In this document: positions 1-7,177 of the stretch, piece after piece
How positions within the stretch are numbered: position 1 is the stretch's first letter
Layout: the number at the start of each line of letters is the position of its first letter
Assembly (NCBI GenBank): GCA_023428645.1
Contig: JAEYXD010000177.1
Coordinates: forward strand, 1-20,578
Direction of reading: 5' to 3'
Source of the DNA: Pseudomonadota bacterium
Lineage (GTDB): Bacteria > Pseudomonadota > Gammaproteobacteria > Steroidobacterales > Steroidobacteraceae
Length of the DNA stretch: 20,578 nt
Notes under the pieces: model-generated
The model's input: the letters and a program-made list of their open reading frames with translations, nothing else
Databases searched by the model: none
Told to the model about the DNA's origin: nothing
Program-made: the position numbers and the translations under genes

Positions 1-570
1 GAACAGGGCTTGCGACAAGCCGGGAATCACCGCGGCCGCAAACAGCTTGCCGATCGATTGCTCGGCGACGATTCCGTACACGATCAAGGCCCCGCTCGGC
101 GGAATGAGCGCGCCCAAGGTTCCGCCAGCGGCAAGTGCCCCCGTCGCGAGCGCCGGTGAATAGCCGTGCTTGCGCATCTCCGGCAGCGCGACCGAGCTGA
201 TCGTCGCAACGGTGGCAAGGCTCGAGCCGCTGATCGAGCCGAAGCCCGCGCAGCCGAGAATCGAGGCGAGCGCGAGTCCGCCGCGCCGATGACCGATCGA
301 GCGAGCGGCCACGTCGAAGAAATCACGACTCGCGCCCGCCTGAAAGCATAGATGCGCCATGAGCAGGAACAGCGGCAACACGCCGAGCTCGTATTTTCCG
401 ATGACCTCGAACGAGATCACGCCCACCTTGACGACGGCGGCCGCGGGACTCATCAGCACGCACAGACCGGCCATGCCCACGAGGGCGAGCGCGATGCCGA
501 TGTGAATCCCCAGCGCGAGCAAGAGCAGCAGGCCACCCAGCCCGAGCAGGCCGACGACTTCAGCGCTCAT
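1..570 (-). CDS. dctM: TRAP transporter large permease DctM, 3' end missing at window edge
   Basis: This is the N-terminal 190 residues of the large membrane subunit of a TRAP (tripartite ATP-independent periplasmic) transporter, which imports organic acids using an ion gradient. The frame is open from the ATG at 570 to base 1. The translation begins MSAEVVGLLGLGG, is strongly hydrophobic, and carries family landmarks: GCAGFGSISGSS near residue 113, and a GTLGALIPPSGALIVYG segment followed by SIGKLFAAAVIPGL near the edge. A complete DctM has about 430 residues, so more than half lies to the left. Its ATG overlaps the dctQ stop as ATGA (567-570), so the two are translationally coupled. The substrate cannot be read from the permease, and no DctP substrate-binding protein gene is visible here. 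Confidence 0.93.
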   Translation of the reverse strand, partial: MSAEVVGLLGLGGLLLLLALGIHIGIALALVGMAGLCVLMSPAAAVVKVGVISFEVIGKYELGVLPLFLLMAHLCFQAGASRDFFDVAARSIGHRRGGLALASILGCAGFGSISGSSLATVATISSVALPEMRKHGYSPALATGALAAGGTLGALIPPSGALIVYGIVAEQSIGKLFAAAVIPGLSQALF

Positions 571-1058
571 GCGGGGTTCGCGCGGTACGCCCGGACCGCG
601 AACAGGCCGGCGATCAGCACCGCAGCGCAGACCCAGAAGGCACGCAGCCAGCGCACGGGGATACGCAGCAGCTCGGTTTCCTCGTGACCGAGCCAGAGCT
701 CGGCCAGCAGCCAGGCCGAGCCGCATGCGATCACCACGAACGTGAGCGCGGCACAGGCGTTCGCGATTCGATCGAGCCGCACCTGCCATCGATTGGGTAG
801 ACGTTCGGTGAGGATGTGCACGCGCGCATGCGTTTGATGAAGCGTCGCGATGACCATCGCCGCCGCGGCGACCAGCACGACGGACCCCTGCACGACTTCG
901 ATCGCGCCTAACAGCGGCCAACCGACGTGACGCCCGAGCACCGCGACGGAATCCGTTGCCATCGCAATGAGGAGCGCGGCCGAGCCGATCAGGAACGCGG
1001 ATCTCGTCAACGGGCCGGCGGATACCGTGGGGGCTGATGCAGGGTCAATGTCTTGCAC
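567..1058 (-). CDS. dctQ: TRAP transporter small permease DctQ
   Basis: This is the small four-helix membrane subunit of the same TRAP transporter, and it partners DctM. Hydrophobic segments are SAFLIGSAALLIAMA, VVQGSVVLVAAAAMVIATL, ALTFVVIACGSAWLLAELW and AFWVCAAVLIAGLFAV. The typical small-subunit feature H-x-R-V-H/D is seen as HARVHILTERLP after the second helix. The frame is open up to an ATG at 1172, but that ATG sits inside a perfect inverted repeat and lacks a Shine-Dalgarno sequence. It would also add about 38 charged residues that the family does not need. I prefer the GTG at 1058 (VQDIDP), which gives 163 residues, a normal DctQ length. Its AGGAA is unusually close, so the start is not settled; GTG at 1139 is another option. 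Confidence 0.82.
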   Translation of the reverse strand: MQDIDPASAPTVSAGPLTRSAFLIGSAALLIAMATDSVAVLGRHVGWPLLGAIEVVQGSVVLVAAAAMVIATLHQTHARVHILTERLPNRWQVRLDRIANACAALTFVVIACGSAWLLAELWLGHEETELLRIPVRWLRAFWVCAAVLIAGLFAVRAYRANPA

Positions 1059-1162
1059 GTTCCTGAACCGTCGCTGGTAAAGCAGACCCCGAGCAGCCTC
1101 CCGCGGCTCGCGAACTTCGGGCCCTCTCGATTGACACACCTCGAGCGCGCTCTTACGCTCGC

Positions 1163-1191
1163 CTAAGCACATGACTTAATCATGTGCTTAG
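1163..1191. promoter_or_regulatory. Perfect 12-bp inverted repeat, probable operator
   Basis: CTAAGCACATGA and TCATGTGCTTAG are exact reverse complements separated by CTTAA. The dyad lies in the gap between the leftward dctQM genes and the rightward hydrolase gene. Its AT-rich composition stands out from the GC-rich surroundings. The size and symmetry fit a dimeric repressor or activator site (GntR-, MarR- or TetR-like). The regulator is not in the window. The leftward strand has an ATGACA hexamer at 1198-1193 that could be a -35 element partly covered by the dyad. That promoter is a guess. Confidence 0.6.
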
Positions 1192-1245
1192 TTTGTCATC
1201 CTAACTAGCGCCAGCAAGGCGCGTCAACGATATCGAGGGGGATTC

Positions 1246-2718
1246 ATGTTGCTACATCATTTGGCTCGCACACGGCGAACAGCTCGCGGCACACGCGCGA
1301 GGGCGCGCATCGCGCCGCGCGTACGAGGGCTCGCGGCTGCGGTACTCGTTGCATTGGGCACGCCCGCCGCGGCGCTCGCCGCGGTCACGACGACCGGCAC
1401 GCTCGCGGATGGAACGGCCTTTCGCATCGACTACCCGGATCAATTCAACGGCACGCTGCTCGTCGGGCTCGACTACGCGTCCGGCAATCCCAACTCCGCG
1501 CAAACACAGGCGCTGCTCGCGCGGGGCTACGCAATGGCGGGAACCACGCGCGCGGTGACCGGCTGGGATGTGACCGCGGCAATCGCCAACCAGGTCGAAG
1601 TCGTCGCGAAGTTCAAGACGACGCACGGCAAGGCCGCCCGCAATGTCGTGTTCGGGTCATCGCTCGGCGGACACACGGGCGCGGCCGTGATCCAGGCTCG
1701 GCCCGACGTCTTCCACGGCGCGGTGCTGATGTGCGGCGGCCTGTCCGGCACGGTGGGCCAGTGGCAAAGCAAGCTCGATGCGTTGTACGTCGCGAAGATG
1801 CTGCTTGCGCCGAATTCCAACCTGCCGGTCATCAACGTACCCAATGACTTCGCAACGAATGCCCGCCCGGCATGGCTTGCGATGCTCGCCAACGCGCAAC
1901 AGACCCCGGAAGGCCGCGCGCGCATCGCCCTCGCGGCGGTCATCGGTCAGCTGCCGACGTGGGCGTCCGGCTCGAAGCCAAAACCCGCGGAGTGGGATTT
2001 GACGGCGCTGCAGGCCGGACTCTACGACAGCCTTGCGGGCGGCCCCTTGCCCACCGTCGGTCAGGCCATGAGCAGCCGCAATGAGCTCGAGCGCCGCAGC
2101 GGCGGCAACATCTCCTCGAACGTCGGCGTCGATTACGGCGAGATCCTGGCGCGCGTCGCGAATTCGGAGATCGTGCGTCAGCTGTATCGCGAGGCGAACC
2201 TGAGCCTCGACGACGATCTGCGCACGCTCGCGAAGTCGCCGCGCTACAAGGCGGACCCGAAGGCGATCGCGTGGACCGAGGACGGCATCTTCGACGGTGA
2301 GCTGGAAGTACCCGTGCTCACGGTGAACAACATCGGCGACAACATCTCGACGGTCGCCGGTCAGGCCGCCTATCAGGAGGCCGTCGACCGCGCGGGCGCC
2401 TCGCGCATGCTGCGGCAAACGTACGTGGAGAGTGCCGGGCACTGCGGCTTCAGCGCCGCGGAGACGATCGCCGCGGTGGAGACGCTGCAGTCGCGCTTGC
2501 TCACGAAGCGCTGGGATGACGCCGACAACCCGCACAAGCTCAACGCGCTCGCGCGCTCGTTGAATCTGGGCGCCGCGCGCTTCATCAGCTACACGCCAGA
2601 TGAGTTCGCGCGACCGTTCACCGAGTGCGACCTGAAGCAGGTCGAACGCACGCTGCGCAAAGGCGCCAAGCCGAAAATCCGCTTCCAACCATGGAAGCGC
2701 CACTACACCTGTCATTGA
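1246..2718 (+). CDS. Exported alpha/beta hydrolase (esterase-like), 490 aa
   Basis: This is a probable periplasmic or secreted serine hydrolase. An arginine-rich N-region is followed by a hydrophobic core (residues 29-45), with a likely signal-peptidase site after ALA at 43-45. The nucleophile elbow GSSLGGH spans 137-143, making Ser139 the nucleophile. A plausible catalytic Asp365 lies in NNIGDNIS and His399 in SAGHCGF, in the usual order and spacing for an alpha/beta fold. A large insert between about 180 and 345 probably forms a lid. A GAGGGGG Shine-Dalgarno (1235-1241) supports the ATG at 1246. It diverges from the TRAP genes and is followed by a second exported hydrolase, so both may release a substrate taken up by the TRAP system. 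That link and the true substrate are inference. Confidence 0.85.
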   Translation: MLLHHLARTRRTARGTRARARIAPRVRGLAAAVLVALGTPAAALAAVTTTGTLADGTAFRIDYPDQFNGTLLVGLDYASGNPNSAQTQALLARGYAMAGTTRAVTGWDVTAAIANQVEVVAKFKTTHGKAARNVVFGSSLGGHTGAAVIQARPDVFHGAVLMCGGLSGTVGQWQSKLDALYVAKMLLAPNSNLPVINVPNDFATNARPAWLAMLANAQQTPEGRARIALAAVIGQLPTWASGSKPKPAEWDLTALQAGLYDSLAGGPLPTVGQAMSSRNELERRSGGNISSNVGVDYGEILARVANSEIVRQLYREANLSLDDDLRTLAKSPRYKADPKAIAWTEDGIFDGELEVPVLTVNNIGDNISTVAGQAAYQEAVDRAGASRMLRQTYVESAGHCGFSAAETIAAVETLQSRLLTKRWDDADNPHKLNALARSLNLGAARFISYTPDEFARPFTECDLKQVERTLRKGAKPKIRFQPWKRHYTCH

Positions 2719-2725
2719 TCCACGC

Positions 2726-2751
2726 GTCCGGGCGGAGCGCTCCGCCCGGAC
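2726..2751. repeat. 26-bp perfect palindrome between the two hydrolase genes
   Basis: GTCCGGGCGGAGC and GCTCCGCCCGGAC are adjacent exact reverse complements, starting 7 bases after the stop of the first hydrolase. In RNA this makes a very GC-rich hairpin with a tiny loop. No T-run follows (CTTGCACG), so it is not a clear intrinsic terminator. It may limit read-through or protect the 3' end of the upstream message. Confidence 0.6.
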
Positions 2752-2787
2752 CTTGCACGCACGCTCAACACGACGAGGGACCACACC

Positions 2788-3693
2788 ATGAACACCTTCG
2801 GTTTGTTGTCACGCACGGCTCGAGTTTCTCCGCTCCTGCTCGCCGGTGCTCTGTCGATCTCCATCTCGCATGCACATCCAAAGTCGACGCCCGCGATGGA
2901 ACAGTTCCATGACGTCGTACGGGAGGCCGCGCCGGGGCTGCCCGGCTACACCGTCTATCGTCCCGCCGAATTCAAGGACGCCAAGGGCAAGCTGCCCGTC
3001 GTGGCCTTCAGCAACGGCGCGTGCGCCGCGAGCAACGACGGGCACCTGTATTTCCTCATGCAGGTGGCCGCGCGCGGCTTCGTGGTCATCGCTCACGGCG
3101 AGCCCGATGCGCAATCCGCGCCCGGCTCACAGGCGACGCAAGATCGCTTGAAAAAAGCGATCGACTGGGCGACTTCGCCGCCGGGACGCGGCGGCGCGAA
3201 ATATCACAATCATCTCGACCCCCGCCGGATCGCCACCATGGGTCACTCCTGCGGCGGCATCGACGCCATCTGGACCGGTGAGCACGACGCGCGCGTGAAG
3301 TCGGTCGTCAGTCTCAACAGCGGCTGCTTTCCGGACGACAGCACGGGGGGCGCGTCCGGCCCGCTCGCGGTCTGTCGTCAGTACCTGAGCAATCTCGGCG
3401 GTCCGGTGATGTACGTCGCGGGCGGAACGAGCGACGTCGCCTATCCCAATTCGATCGGCAGCTACGAGCGCACATCGACGGTGCCCACCGTGTTCGCGTC
3501 TCATGCGACCGCGGGTCATGGCGGCTTCTTCGGCACCGCCTCTCGCACCGTGCAGCTGCAGCTCGTGCAGGCCGTGGTCGAGTGGCTCGACGGCACGCTG
3601 AACGGCAATACCGAGGCGCTTTCGTTCCTCGTCGGACCGAACGCCGAGCTCGGCCAGCTCAGCAACTGGACTGTCGCATCGAAAGGCTTCTGA
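2788..3693 (+). CDS. Exported alpha/beta hydrolase (dienelactone-hydrolase/cutinase-like fold), 301 aa
   Basis: This is a second exported serine hydrolase, shorter than and not closely similar to its upstream neighbour. A signal peptide (residues 1-29, ending SHA-H) is followed by a chlorophyllase/dienelactone-hydrolase-like core: PVVAFSNGACA gives the oxyanion strand and turn. The nucleophile elbow GHSCGG places Ser154. Asp216 in GGTSD and His244 in TAGHGGF complete a credible triad. Four cysteines (78, 155, 180, 196) could form disulfides, as expected outside the cytoplasm. The Shine-Dalgarno GAGGGA lies about 8 bases before the ATG. The gap to the upstream hydrolase is only 69 bp and holds a palindrome, so the genes are likely co-transcribed. 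The substrate is unknown; ester or lactone hydrolysis is the family expectation. Confidence 0.83.
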   Translation: MNTFGLLSRTARVSPLLLAGALSISISHAHPKSTPAMEQFHDVVREAAPGLPGYTVYRPAEFKDAKGKLPVVAFSNGACAASNDGHLYFLMQVAARGFVVIAHGEPDAQSAPGSQATQDRLKKAIDWATSPPGRGGAKYHNHLDPRRIATMGHSCGGIDAIWTGEHDARVKSVVSLNSGCFPDDSTGGASGPLAVCRQYLSNLGGPVMYVAGGTSDVAYPNSIGSYERTSTVPTVFASHATAGHGGFFGTASRTVQLQLVQAVVEWLDGTLNGNTEALSFLVGPNAELGQLSNWTVASKGF

Positions 3694-3703
3694 CGACGCG
3701 ACG

Positions 3704-3735
3704 GAAGTGCGGCGGCCTTACCGCCGCCGCACTTC
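3704..3735. terminator. Bidirectional hairpin between convergent genes
   Basis: GAAGTGCGGCGGC (3704-3716) and GCCGCCGCACTTC (3723-3735) form a perfect 13-bp stem with a 6-base loop, 10 bases after the hydrolase stop. It also lies downstream of the convergent TonB receptor gene, so it is placed to end transcription from both sides. The T-run is weak on either strand (CGCTTCTCT on the plus strand), so its termination strength is uncertain. Confidence 0.65.
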
Positions 3736-3792
3736 GCTTCTCTACTGCATCCCTACTGTTTTCGGCTGCCTCTGCGGCGCCAGCCGCATTGG

Positions 3793-6624
3793 CTACCAGT
3801 CGTAGCTGACCCGAGCAAACAAGCGTCGGCCGAAATAGCCGATCGGACTGCCGAGCAAGTAGTCGCGCGGCGCGGTCGTGGCATAGCGCTCGTTCTCGAA
3901 CCGGATGATTCCAGCGGGCCGCTTGTCCGGATACTCATCGAACAGATTGTCCGCGCCGACGGACACCCTGAGTCCAGCCATGGGCTCGAAGGTGAGCTCG
4001 ACGTTCGTGGTCAAGAGGGTTCCGATCCGCTGCGCGTAGTACGGCGTCGTGGGACGGTTGATGCCCAGGAAATCCGCGATCTCGTTGACCTTCGCTGGAC
4101 TGACGATCTTCAGCGAGTTCATGATGTCCGGGTAGTTGACGTACGCCGACGCCGAAGCGATCGCCGTGCTGCCCGGCTGGTAGTGCGGACCGTAGATGTT
4201 CTCGCGGATGTTCAGCGTGAGCTTTTCACCCAGATGGAACGTCGCTCCCAGATTGATGCGGTACTCGGGGCTGCCCTTCTCGATGCTCCAGATGTCGCCG
4301 ATTCCGAATAGGGCGATGTTCTCGAATCCCCGAGCGCGGCCGGCGCGCGTCACCTCAGTCTTGTTGTAGTTCGCCGCCAGCAGCCAGTCGACGCGGCCCC
4401 ATCCGAACTGGGTGCTCGTGGTGCTCACCAGATCCACGCCGGTGGTCTTCGTATCGAGCACGTTCGTGAAGAAACCGAGGCCGATGTTCGCGCGCGCGCT
4501 CGAATCGAAAGAGCCGCCCGGCGCGGTCGGATCGTTCCACACGCCGATGAAGCCGCCGGCCACCAGCGCCTCGCCGAGAATCCGGTTGTACTCGTCATCC
4601 GGAATGCCGTTGCCGTCGCTGTCCGCGGGGTCGGGCAAGGTCGCCACGGGCGTTCCGCCACTGCGGCCCGTGCGCGTGTTCGGCGCCTGCGGGTCGGAGT
4701 AGTCGAAGTTACCCATGCGGGTGCGGCCGTCGATCTTGATCTGGTACGCATCCACCGTCGTGGTGAGATTGGACAGCGGCTTCAAAACGAAACCCACGGA
4801 GATGTTCTGGCTCGTCTCCGGCTTCAGACCGCCACCGACCGTCGCCGCGGCAAGTGTCGCGGTCGCGGCCGTCGGACCGACTTGAATGGCCGTGTAGTAG
4901 TTCTCGCCCATCGTCGGCGCGCGAAAGCCCGTGCTGAACGTACTGCGCACGGCGAACGAGCTGCTGAAGTCGTAGCGCGTCGTGACCTTACCCACTGCCT
5001 TGCTGCCGAAGTCGCTGTAGTCCTCGAAACGGCCCGCGACGTCGACCAGCCAGTCCTCGGTCGGGTTGAAGATCACGTTGGCGAACACGGCCGTGTTGTC
5101 GCGCTCGTAGTCGCCGGCGGCGAGCGGGCTGTAGCCGGGGAATGCCGCTGCGCCGGCACCGATGTACGAAGCCCGCTCACCGGCGCCGATACCGTAGGTG
5201 TCTTCGCGATATTCGAGGCCGGCCGCAAACGTCAGCGGTCGCGCCATGCCGAAATCGAACTCGTAGCTCACGTCGAGACTGGTGGTCCACTGCGACGCCT
5301 CGAAGCTGCCGACGTAGAAGTTCTCGGGCGATTGACCGGTCGTGTTCCACAACGTGAAGTTCATCGAGTTCGTGTTGTAGATGTCCATCTCATTGCGGCC
5401 GTAGTTGGTGGACAGGTCGTATCGCCAGCCCGCCAGCTCACCGGTCACGCCGGCACTGAGCTCCCAGTCACGCTCGTCGGACTCGATGTTCGGATTGAAG
5501 CCGAGCGGATACTTGTTGATGTCCGCCTCCGTCAAAGGCTGGCCGCTGCGGCGCCCGATGCCGCCGATGGGATCGTTGCGATCGCCATCGCCGTTGGCAT
5601 CGTAGCCACCATCCTGCGACGGGCGCCGGTAGCTCTGCGTGCTCGACGTCTTCTTCTTGCCGTAGCTCACCGAGCTGTACAGCTCGGTGCCGTTCTCGAG
5701 GTACATGCCCGTCGTGAGGAATGCAACGCTGCGCTCGATATCCGGCGGATCACCTTGGTGGGAGTTGTACGGGTACCAAGGGTGATCGACCATGTTGTAT
5801 TCGTTCTCTCGTGCCAATGCGGCATTTCCGGTCGAACGTGGATAGCCGCTCGGCGTGAGGCCCGAGCCGGTCGGCGGGCAGCCGTCCGGACTTGCAAGGC
5901 GGTCGGTCACGCACTGCGCCGCGCCGTAGACCGAGCCTGGTCGACTGACGGTCTCGCGACGCTCCACCTCAAAGGCGAGATTCGCGTATGCGGACTCGCT
6001 GCCGATGCCGAAGTTGCCCTGATAGTTCTCCGTGAAGCCGCCGCCCGCGTCGTACCCTGAAACGTTCGCGCGCACGCTGCCGCCGTTGAAGTTCTTCTTG
6101 GTGATCAAGTTGATCACACCGGCGATGGCGTCGGATCCATAGAGCGCCGCCGCGCCATCGGTGAGCACCTGGGTACTGGCGATCGCACTGGTGGGAATGA
6201 AGCTGAGGTCGGCCGACGCCGCACCCGCGTACGAGCCGAGCACGGCGACGTTGGAAGTGAAGTGACGGCGTTTGCCATTCACCAACACCAGCGTGTGATT
6301 CGGCGAGAGCGCGCGCATGGTGGCGACCAGCGTCGCGCTGGCCATGTCGGTGCCCTGTTGGCTGGCGTTGAGACTCGGCACCTGGAAGGCCAGCTGATTC
6401 ATGAGATCGGGCGCGGCCGATTCGTTCAACGCCTCGGATGTCACGATCTGCACCGGCGAAGGGCTGTCGTCGACGGCCATGCCCGCGCGACGCGTACCCG
6501 TCACGATCACCTCGTCGATCGTATCGTTACCTCCCACCTCCGCCGCCATCGGCATGGAAGAACCTAATGCCGCTGCGACCGCGACAGCCACCAGCGAGAA
6601 ACGTTTGCTCGAAGTCATGATCAT
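3793..6624 (-). CDS. TonB-dependent outer membrane receptor, 943 aa
   Basis: This is an outer-membrane active transporter energised by TonB-ExbBD. A signal peptide (about residues 1-28, AAALGSSMPMAA) is followed by a TonB-box-like DTIDEVIVTGTR (34-45). A plug domain spans about 50-180, with VNGKRRHF, LTDGAAALYGSDAIAGVINLIT and related landmarks. A C-terminal beta-barrel follows, ending in aromatic Trp (VSYDW), the usual assembly signal. Two acidic loops resemble calcium-binding repeats: YDANGDGDRNDP (341-352) and DSDGNGIPDDEYN (668-680). Cys238 and Cys249 may close a loop. GGGAGG six bases upstream supports the ATG at 6624; a second ATG follows two codons later. It diverges from the amino-acid-oxidase operon, so its cargo could be a substrate of that operon. 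This is inferred from position only. Confidence 0.92.
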   Translation of the reverse strand: MIMTSSKRFSLVAVAVAAALGSSMPMAAEVGGNDTIDEVIVTGTRRAGMAVDDSPSPVQIVTSEALNESAAPDLMNQLAFQVPSLNASQQGTDMASATLVATMRALSPNHTLVLVNGKRRHFTSNVAVLGSYAGAASADLSFIPTSAIASTQVLTDGAAALYGSDAIAGVINLITKKNFNGGSVRANVSGYDAGGGFTENYQGNFGIGSESAYANLAFEVERRETVSRPGSVYGAAQCVTDRLASPDGCPPTGSGLTPSGYPRSTGNAALARENEYNMVDHPWYPYNSHQGDPPDIERSVAFLTTGMYLENGTELYSSVSYGKKKTSSTQSYRRPSQDGGYDANGDGDRNDPIGGIGRRSGQPLTEADINKYPLGFNPNIESDERDWELSAGVTGELAGWRYDLSTNYGRNEMDIYNTNSMNFTLWNTTGQSPENFYVGSFEASQWTTSLDVSYEFDFGMARPLTFAAGLEYREDTYGIGAGERASYIGAGAAAFPGYSPLAAGDYERDNTAVFANVIFNPTEDWLVDVAGRFEDYSDFGSKAVGKVTTRYDFSSSFAVRSTFSTGFRAPTMGENYYTAIQVGPTAATATLAAATVGGGLKPETSQNISVGFVLKPLSNLTTTVDAYQIKIDGRTRMGNFDYSDPQAPNTRTGRSGGTPVATLPDPADSDGNGIPDDEYNRILGEALVAGGFIGVWNDPTAPGGSFDSSARANIGLGFFTNVLDTKTTGVDLVSTTSTQFGWGRVDWLLAANYNKTEVTRAGRARGFENIALFGIGDIWSIEKGSPEYRINLGATFHLGEKLTLNIRENIYGPHYQPGSTAIASASAYVNYPDIMNSLKIVSPAKVNEIADFLGINRPTTPYYAQRIGTLLTTNVELTFEPMAGLRVSVGADNLFDEYPDKRPAGIIRFENERYATTAPRDYLLGSPIGYFGRRLFARVSYDW

Positions 6625-7177
6625 CTTGAGCCTCCCTCGTTCTTATTAGCCCCATTCAGGACCGCCGCCTCGCGGATGCGTGTGCAACGGGTTGACTACT
6701 CCACGTGCAAGGGAAGTACCAAGTCGCCCTTTTCGCCAGATCGACCAAGGAATCAGGGACCTCTGAGACATTTCGAAGCAGAGAGACAATCCTGCTCGCT
6801 GCGCAATGGTGCATACGGCGCCCGACCGGATCGCGCAATTGCATTCGAATGGAGCGTGACCGGACGGCTCGTGCACCGACTCCGCCCGCCACTCACCTGC
6901 GCACGCGCCGAATGCAGAGCGCCTCGATAGAAATCCAGAAGCGTCCGCGCAATGCGCGAACACGGCGGCGGATGCAACGTGTTTCTCGTTGTCTTCGGCT
7001 GAGACGCTGCATCGCCCACACTTTCACCGCACTCCAAATGTGTATCCGTTGCTCTGACAACTGCTTGCCGCCCTATGCCCATGGAGACGCCCGGCGATGA
7101 CGGGCATGGCATTTGCATTTCGGCTGGATCGATCGCCATCGTGCGACCGACATTCCGAGCGGAAAGGAGATTCTTTA
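6625..7177. other. Divergent intergenic region between the TonB receptor and the oxidase operon
   Basis: This stretch of about 550 bp carries no convincing gene. The open frames crossing it lack a Shine-Dalgarno sequence and recognisable protein features. It should hold both divergent promoters, but I found no pair of good -35/-10 hexamers and no strong dyad. A regulator-binding region or an untranslated leader is possible; nothing more can be supported by eye. Confidence 0.5.
7164..7169 (+). promoter_or_regulatory. Shine-Dalgarno site that fixes a GTG start
   Basis: AAGGAG lies 8 bases before the GTG at 7178. This makes the GTG, not the in-frame ATG at 7097, the likely start. The GTG start also puts the twin-arginine motif at the very N-terminus, where Tat signals belong. 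Confidence 0.8.

Noticed and set aside
4882..6060. A 392-codon plus-strand frame antisense to the TonB receptor
   Set aside because: The receptor frame shows signal peptide, plug and barrel features. The antisense frame has no recognisable feature and no Shine-Dalgarno sequence.
7097..7177. Upstream ATG extension of the permuted oxidase
   Set aside because: It would bury the twin-arginine motif 28 residues inside the chain, and the AAGGAG site belongs to the GTG at 7178.
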